In this document: one piece after another, positions 6,410-9,520 of the stretch | Position numbering within the stretch: position 1 is the stretch's first letter | Layout of the letters: every line of letters starts with the position of its first letter | Source of the DNA: Acidimicrobiaceae bacterium | GTDB lineage: Bacteria > Actinomycetota > Acidimicrobiia > Acidimicrobiales > UBA8190 | Assembly (NCBI GenBank): GCA_003453695.1 | Contig: DMNK01000105.1 | Location: 2,757-12,276 of the forward strand | DNA length: 9,520 nucleotides | Direction of reading: 5' to 3' | Made by a program: the position numbers and the translations under genes | The notes under the pieces: generated by a model | Databases searched by the model: none | What the model was told of the DNA's origin: nothing | What the model saw: the letters and a program-made list of their open reading frames with translations, nothing else

Positions 6410-8013
6410 GCTCCTCTCGGTCGGCGACGGGTACCGACGTGACCGCCGGCGCTGACGCCGGCGCCCACGCCCGCGCCGGGGGCAACCCGAGCGCTCCCAC
6501 CCCGGTCACGCCCGTCGACGCCGCCCCCGACAAGGTCGGCGAGCGCATCGCCGGTCCGCGCGTCCCCGTCGACGACGCCCTCGTGGACCGCCTGCGCGAC
6601 GTCTGCGCCGAGGTGACGGTGGACGCAGCGGTGCGGGTGGAGGCCGGACGCGACTGGTGGCCGCTCGCCATCCGCTGGGCCATGGACGGGGAGGTGCCCG
6701 CCCTGCCCGCCGTGGTGGCCCGGCCGTCCGACGGCGCCCAGGTGGCGTCGGTGCTGGCCGCCTGCCACGACGCCCGGGTACCGGTGACGCCCGTGGCGGG
6801 CCGGTCGGGGGTGTGCGGATCGAGCGTGCCCGTCTTCGGCGGCGTGTCGCTGGATCTGTGCGGAATGGCCGGCGTACGCGCGGTGGACGCCACGTCGCTG
6901 CTCGCCGATGTGCTGCCCGGCACCTTCGGGCCCGACCTGGAGCAGGCGCTGCAGGCCCAGGGCTTCACCGTCGGGCACTGGCCCCAGTCGATGGCGCTGT
7001 CCACGGTGGGCGGCTGGCTGGCCTGCCGGGGGGCGGGGCAGTACTCGACGCGCTACGGGAAGATCGAAGACATGGTGGCCGGCCTCGAGGTGGCCCTGGC
7101 CGACGGCCGCACCGTGCGCACCGGATGCACCGGGCCCCGGGCCGCCGTCGGGCCCGACCTCACCCAGCTCTTCGTGGGATCCGAGGGCGTGCTCGGGGTG
7201 ATCACCGCCGCCACCTTGCGCATGCACCTGCTGCCCGCCGCCCAGGGCCGGCACGCCTACGGATTTGCCACCTTCGACGCCGGGCTCGAGGCGTGCCGCG
7301 GCGTGCTGCGAAGGGGCGCCACACCGGCGGTGTTGCGCCTGTACGACGAGGTCGAGGCGCAACGCAACTTCGCCGTCGAGGGCCGGTCGCTGCTCATCGT
7401 GTTGGACGAGGCCGACCCTCCCCTGCTCGAGGCGACCATGGCCGTGGTTGAGACCGAGTGCACCGCCAACGCCGGCCAGCCCCTCGACGCCGCGCTGGTG
7501 GAGCGCTGGCTCGAGCACCGAAACGACGTCTCGGCGCTGGCCCCGCTGTACCGGGCCGGGATCGTCGTCGACACCATCGAGGTGGCGGCACCGTGGTCGG
7601 CGCTGGCGGCGCTGTACGAGAGCACGCTGCAGGCGCTGCGGTCGGTACCGGGAACGCTGGCGGCTTCGGCGCACGAGTCGCACGCCTACACCGACGGTGC
7701 GTGTCTGTACTTCACCTTCGCCGGACGGCGGTCCGACGGCGGCGATCCCGACGACGTCGCCGAGGAGCGGGCCTGGGCCGAGGACTACTACGAGTCGGCC
7801 TGGGAAGCGGCCATGGACGTGGTCATGCGCGCCGGCGGCGCCATCAGCCACCACCACGGCATCGGCATCAACCGGGCCCGCTTCGTCGAGCGGGCCCTGG
7901 GCGAGGGGTTCGACGTGCTGCGCCGGCTCAAGGACGCCATCGACCCGCGGGGCATCCTCAACCCGGGCAAGCTCGGCCTGCCCTCGCCCTTCGGTGAGGT
8001 GCCCTGGCCGTGA
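6406..8013 (+). CDS. FAD-binding oxidase, alkyl-DHAP synthase-like
   Basis: A 535-residue flavoprotein of the vanillyl-alcohol-oxidase/GlcD superfamily: FAD-binding_4 domain (about 90-270), then FAD-oxidase_C. The FAD segments are PVAGRSGVCGSS (129-140) and GHWPQSMALSTVGGW (190-204). Several segments match alkyl-DHAP synthase: VLRLYDE (309-315), TDGACLYFTF (429-438) with Y435 at the catalytic Tyr position, and HHHGIG (482-487). The C-terminus DPRGILNPGKLGL is common to the superfamily. AGPS swaps the acyl group of acyl-DHAP for a fatty alcohol in ether-lipid synthesis; GlcD-type relatives oxidise 2-hydroxy acids. The arginine expected before the conserved VVDTIE region seems absent (around 376-383). 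The GTG at 6406 overlaps the glpD stop as GTGA, with GGAGG ten bases ahead. The first 45 residues are low-complexity Ala/Gly/Pro and may be disordered. Confidence 0.88.
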   Translation: MSSSRSATGTDVTAGADAGAHARAGGNPSAPTPVTPVDAAPDKVGERIAGPRVPVDDALVDRLRDVCAEVTVDAAVRVEAGRDWWPLAIRWAMDGEVPALPAVVARPSDGAQVASVLAACHDARVPVTPVAGRSGVCGSSVPVFGGVSLDLCGMAGVRAVDATSLLADVLPGTFGPDLEQALQAQGFTVGHWPQSMALSTVGGWLACRGAGQYSTRYGKIEDMVAGLEVALADGRTVRTGCTGPRAAVGPDLTQLFVGSEGVLGVITAATLRMHLLPAAQGRHAYGFATFDAGLEACRGVLRRGATPAVLRLYDEVEAQRNFAVEGRSLLIVLDEADPPLLEATMAVVETECTANAGQPLDAALVERWLEHRNDVSALAPLYRAGIVVDTIEVAAPWSALAALYESTLQALRSVPGTLAASAHESHAYTDGACLYFTFAGRRSDGGDPDDVAEERAWAEDYYESAWEAAMDVVMRAGGAISHHHGIGINRARFVERALGEGFDVLRRLKDAIDPRGILNPGKLGLPSPFGEVPWP

Positions 8014-9488
8014 GCAGCCCGAGGGTCCTGGTCGTCGACGTGGGCACCTCGTCGTTGCGGGCCGGGGTGGTGAAAGGGGGCGACGTCAGCCACGTGCATC
8101 GGCGCGAGCTGCTCCCCACCTCGCCGGCGCCGGGGTTCGTGGAATTCGACGCCACCGCCATGGCCGACGCCGTGCTCGAAGTGGCGCTCGCGGCGTCGGA
8201 CGACGCCGCCCGAGACGGCAAGGAGCCCGTCGCGGGTGTCGGCATCACCAACCAGCGCGCCTCCACCGTCGTGTGGGACCGCAAGACGGGCACCCCGGTC
8301 GGGCCCGGCATCGGCTGGCAGGACCTGCGCACCGTGGGGATGTGCATGGCGCTGGCCGACCAGGGCATCCGCCTGGCGCCCAACGAGTCGGCCACCAAAG
8401 TCGTCATGCTGCTCGACCTGGCCGATCCCGAGCGCACCGGCGACCTGTGCTTCGGCACCGTGGACAGCTGGGTGGCGTGGACGCTGTCGGAGGGGTCGCT
8501 GCACGTCACCGACGAGACCAACGCCGGCGTCACGGGGCTCGTCACCTCCGACGGCGGCAGATGGAACACGGCGCGCCTCGAGGCGTTGCTCATCCCTGCC
8601 GGCGTGCTGCCCGACATCGTGGACTCCACCGGTGTGCTCGGTCCGGCGAGCGCCCTTCCCGGGTCACCGGTCATCTGCGGCATGGCCGGGGACCAACAGG
8701 CGTCGCTCGTGGGCCAGGGCTGCACCAGGCCCGGTTCGGCCAAGGTCACCTTCGGCACGGGCGGCATGCTCGACATGTGCGTGGGCCCGAGGCGCCCGTC
8801 TTTCGAGCGCCGGGGTGGAGCCGGCACGTTCCCCATCGCCGCCTGGAGCCGGGCCGGACGGATCACGTGGGGTGTGGAAGCCATCATGCTGTCGGCGGGG
8901 ACGTGCGTGGAATGGCTGCGCGACGACCTCGGCATCCTGGGCGACGCCGCTGAGTCGGAAACGGTGGCGGCGTCGGTGAGCGACTCGGGCGACGTGTGGT
9001 TCGTGCCGGCGTTGCTCGGCCTCGGGACGCCGGTCTGGGACTACGGGGCCCGCGGCACGTTCGTCGGCATCACCCGCGGCACGGGGCGAGCCGAGATGGT
9101 GCGGGCCGTGCTGGAGGGAGTGGCGCACCGGGGCGCCGATCTGCTCGAGGCGGCCGAGACCGACACCGGGCTGTCGGTGCCGTCAGTGCGGGTGGACGGC
9201 GGCATGTCCGCCAACACCGTGTTCGTCCAGGCGCTGGCAGACGCATGCGGGCGACCGGTGGAGGTGTCTCCCGTCACCGAGGCCACGACGCTGGGCGCCG
9301 CCTACCTCGCCGGGCTTGCCCTGGGTGCGTACGCCGACGAGGACGAGATCGCGGCGGCCTGGCGGCCGGCCCGGGTCGTGGAACCGAAGCTGAGCGAGCG
9401 CGTGCGCCGGGAGCGGCGAGAGCGGTGGCTCGACGCCCGGGAACGGTCGCTTCGAACGGTCCCCGAGCTCTCCGCCCTCGACTTCTGA
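8010..9488 (+). CDS. FGGY-family carbohydrate kinase, glycerol kinase-like
   Basis: A 492-residue ATP-dependent kinase of the actin/hexokinase fold, closest in pattern to GlpK, which phosphorylates glycerol to glycerol 3-phosphate. The phosphate loop is DVGTSSLR (10-17). Substrate-side motifs include GITNQR (78-83), GWQDLRT (102-108) and FGTVDSW. The catalytic base is D228 in AGDQQAS, with FGTGG (248-252), an FVPALLGLGTPVWD segment, VDGGMSANT, and LGAAYLAGLALG near the end. Compared with E. coli GlpK, R83, W103 and the catalytic Asp are kept, but E84 is Ala (A84), Y135 is Asn (N125) and F270 is Met (M253), so glycerol may not be the substrate. The GTG at 8010 overlaps the previous stop as GTGA. 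It is the last gene of the glpD operon. I withhold the symbol glpK because of the altered pocket. Confidence 0.92.
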   Translation: MSSPRVLVVDVGTSSLRAGVVKGGDVSHVHRRELLPTSPAPGFVEFDATAMADAVLEVALAASDDAARDGKEPVAGVGITNQRASTVVWDRKTGTPVGPGIGWQDLRTVGMCMALADQGIRLAPNESATKVVMLLDLADPERTGDLCFGTVDSWVAWTLSEGSLHVTDETNAGVTGLVTSDGGRWNTARLEALLIPAGVLPDIVDSTGVLGPASALPGSPVICGMAGDQQASLVGQGCTRPGSAKVTFGTGGMLDMCVGPRRPSFERRGGAGTFPIAAWSRAGRITWGVEAIMLSAGTCVEWLRDDLGILGDAAESETVAASVSDSGDVWFVPALLGLGTPVWDYGARGTFVGITRGTGRAEMVRAVLEGVAHRGADLLEAAETDTGLSVPSVRVDGGMSANTVFVQALADACGRPVEVSPVTEATTLGAAYLAGLALGAYADEDEIAAAWRPARVVEPKLSERVRRERRERWLDARERSLRTVPELSALDF

Positions 9489-9504
9489 AGCACGGATGCG
9501 CCCG

Positions 9505-9520
9505 GGCGCGCCGAAGCGCC
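9505..9520 (+). terminator. Possible terminator hairpin at the window edge
   Basis: GGCGC (9505-9509) and GCGCC (9516-9520) can pair around GCCGAA, 17 bp after the kinase stop, overlapping a GCGCCCGGGCGC palindrome (9498-9509). Any T-run would lie outside the window, so this is only a candidate. Confidence 0.3.

Noticed and set aside
5998..7857. 619-codon minus-strand frame opposite glpD and the oxidase
   Set aside because: Composition is His/Gly/Arg-rich with no domain, and both genes on the other strand have clear motifs over the same bases.

Overview
The window is very GC-rich, codes densely on both strands, and contains a WhiB-family protein. WhiB proteins are essentially confined to Actinomycetota and their phages, so the source is almost certainly a high-GC actinobacterium. 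The many GTG starts and the gene mix would suit an Acidimicrobiia-like lineage, but that narrower placement is only an impression. No rRNA, tRNA, CRISPR, IS element or phage gene was seen.

Left half (about 55-4452, all minus strand), read in transcription order from right to left. A PerR/Fur-type regulator is followed by a rubrerythrin lacking the rubredoxin domain and by a DUF3501 protein, a compact peroxide/iron-stress cluster. After 248 bp without a gene comes a small WhiB-family Fe-S regulator with its own putative promoter. After another repeat-rich gap come a YwaF/TIGR02206-type membrane protein and, 6 bp further on, an MFS transporter of the sugar/metabolite-symporter type. The MFS gene ends inside a short tandem repeat at the left edge.

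Right half (about 4616-9488, plus strand), divergent from the regulator: an FAD-dependent glycerol-3-phosphate dehydrogenase (GlpD), an FAD-binding oxidase resembling alkyl-dihydroxyacetone-phosphate synthase (AGPS), and an FGGY-family kinase resembling glycerol kinase. Both junctions are 4-bp GTGA stop/start overlaps, so the three are probably one translationally coupled operon. At face value the kinase makes glycerol 3-phosphate, GlpD oxidises it to DHAP, and the AGPS-like enzyme acts on a DHAP-derived or similar substrate, possibly in ether-lipid metabolism. However, three residues that form the glycerol pocket in E. coli GlpK appear substituted in this kinase, and the AGPS-like protein lacks one arginine expected in true AGPS. 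The real pathway substrate may therefore not be glycerol.

Between the two halves lies a 31-bp imperfect dyad (arms 11/13 paired, perfect 6-5-6 core), the best candidate operator in the window. It sits at the regulator's 5' end and upstream of glpD, so it could control one or both directions. Other non-coding structure includes nested inverted repeats in the whiB leader, an exact 31-bp duplication of the whiB 3' end, and a G-rich 16-bp tandem repeat. Nothing here is proof of a new system. The glpD/AGPS-like/FGGY operon with an altered kinase pocket is the most promising lead.
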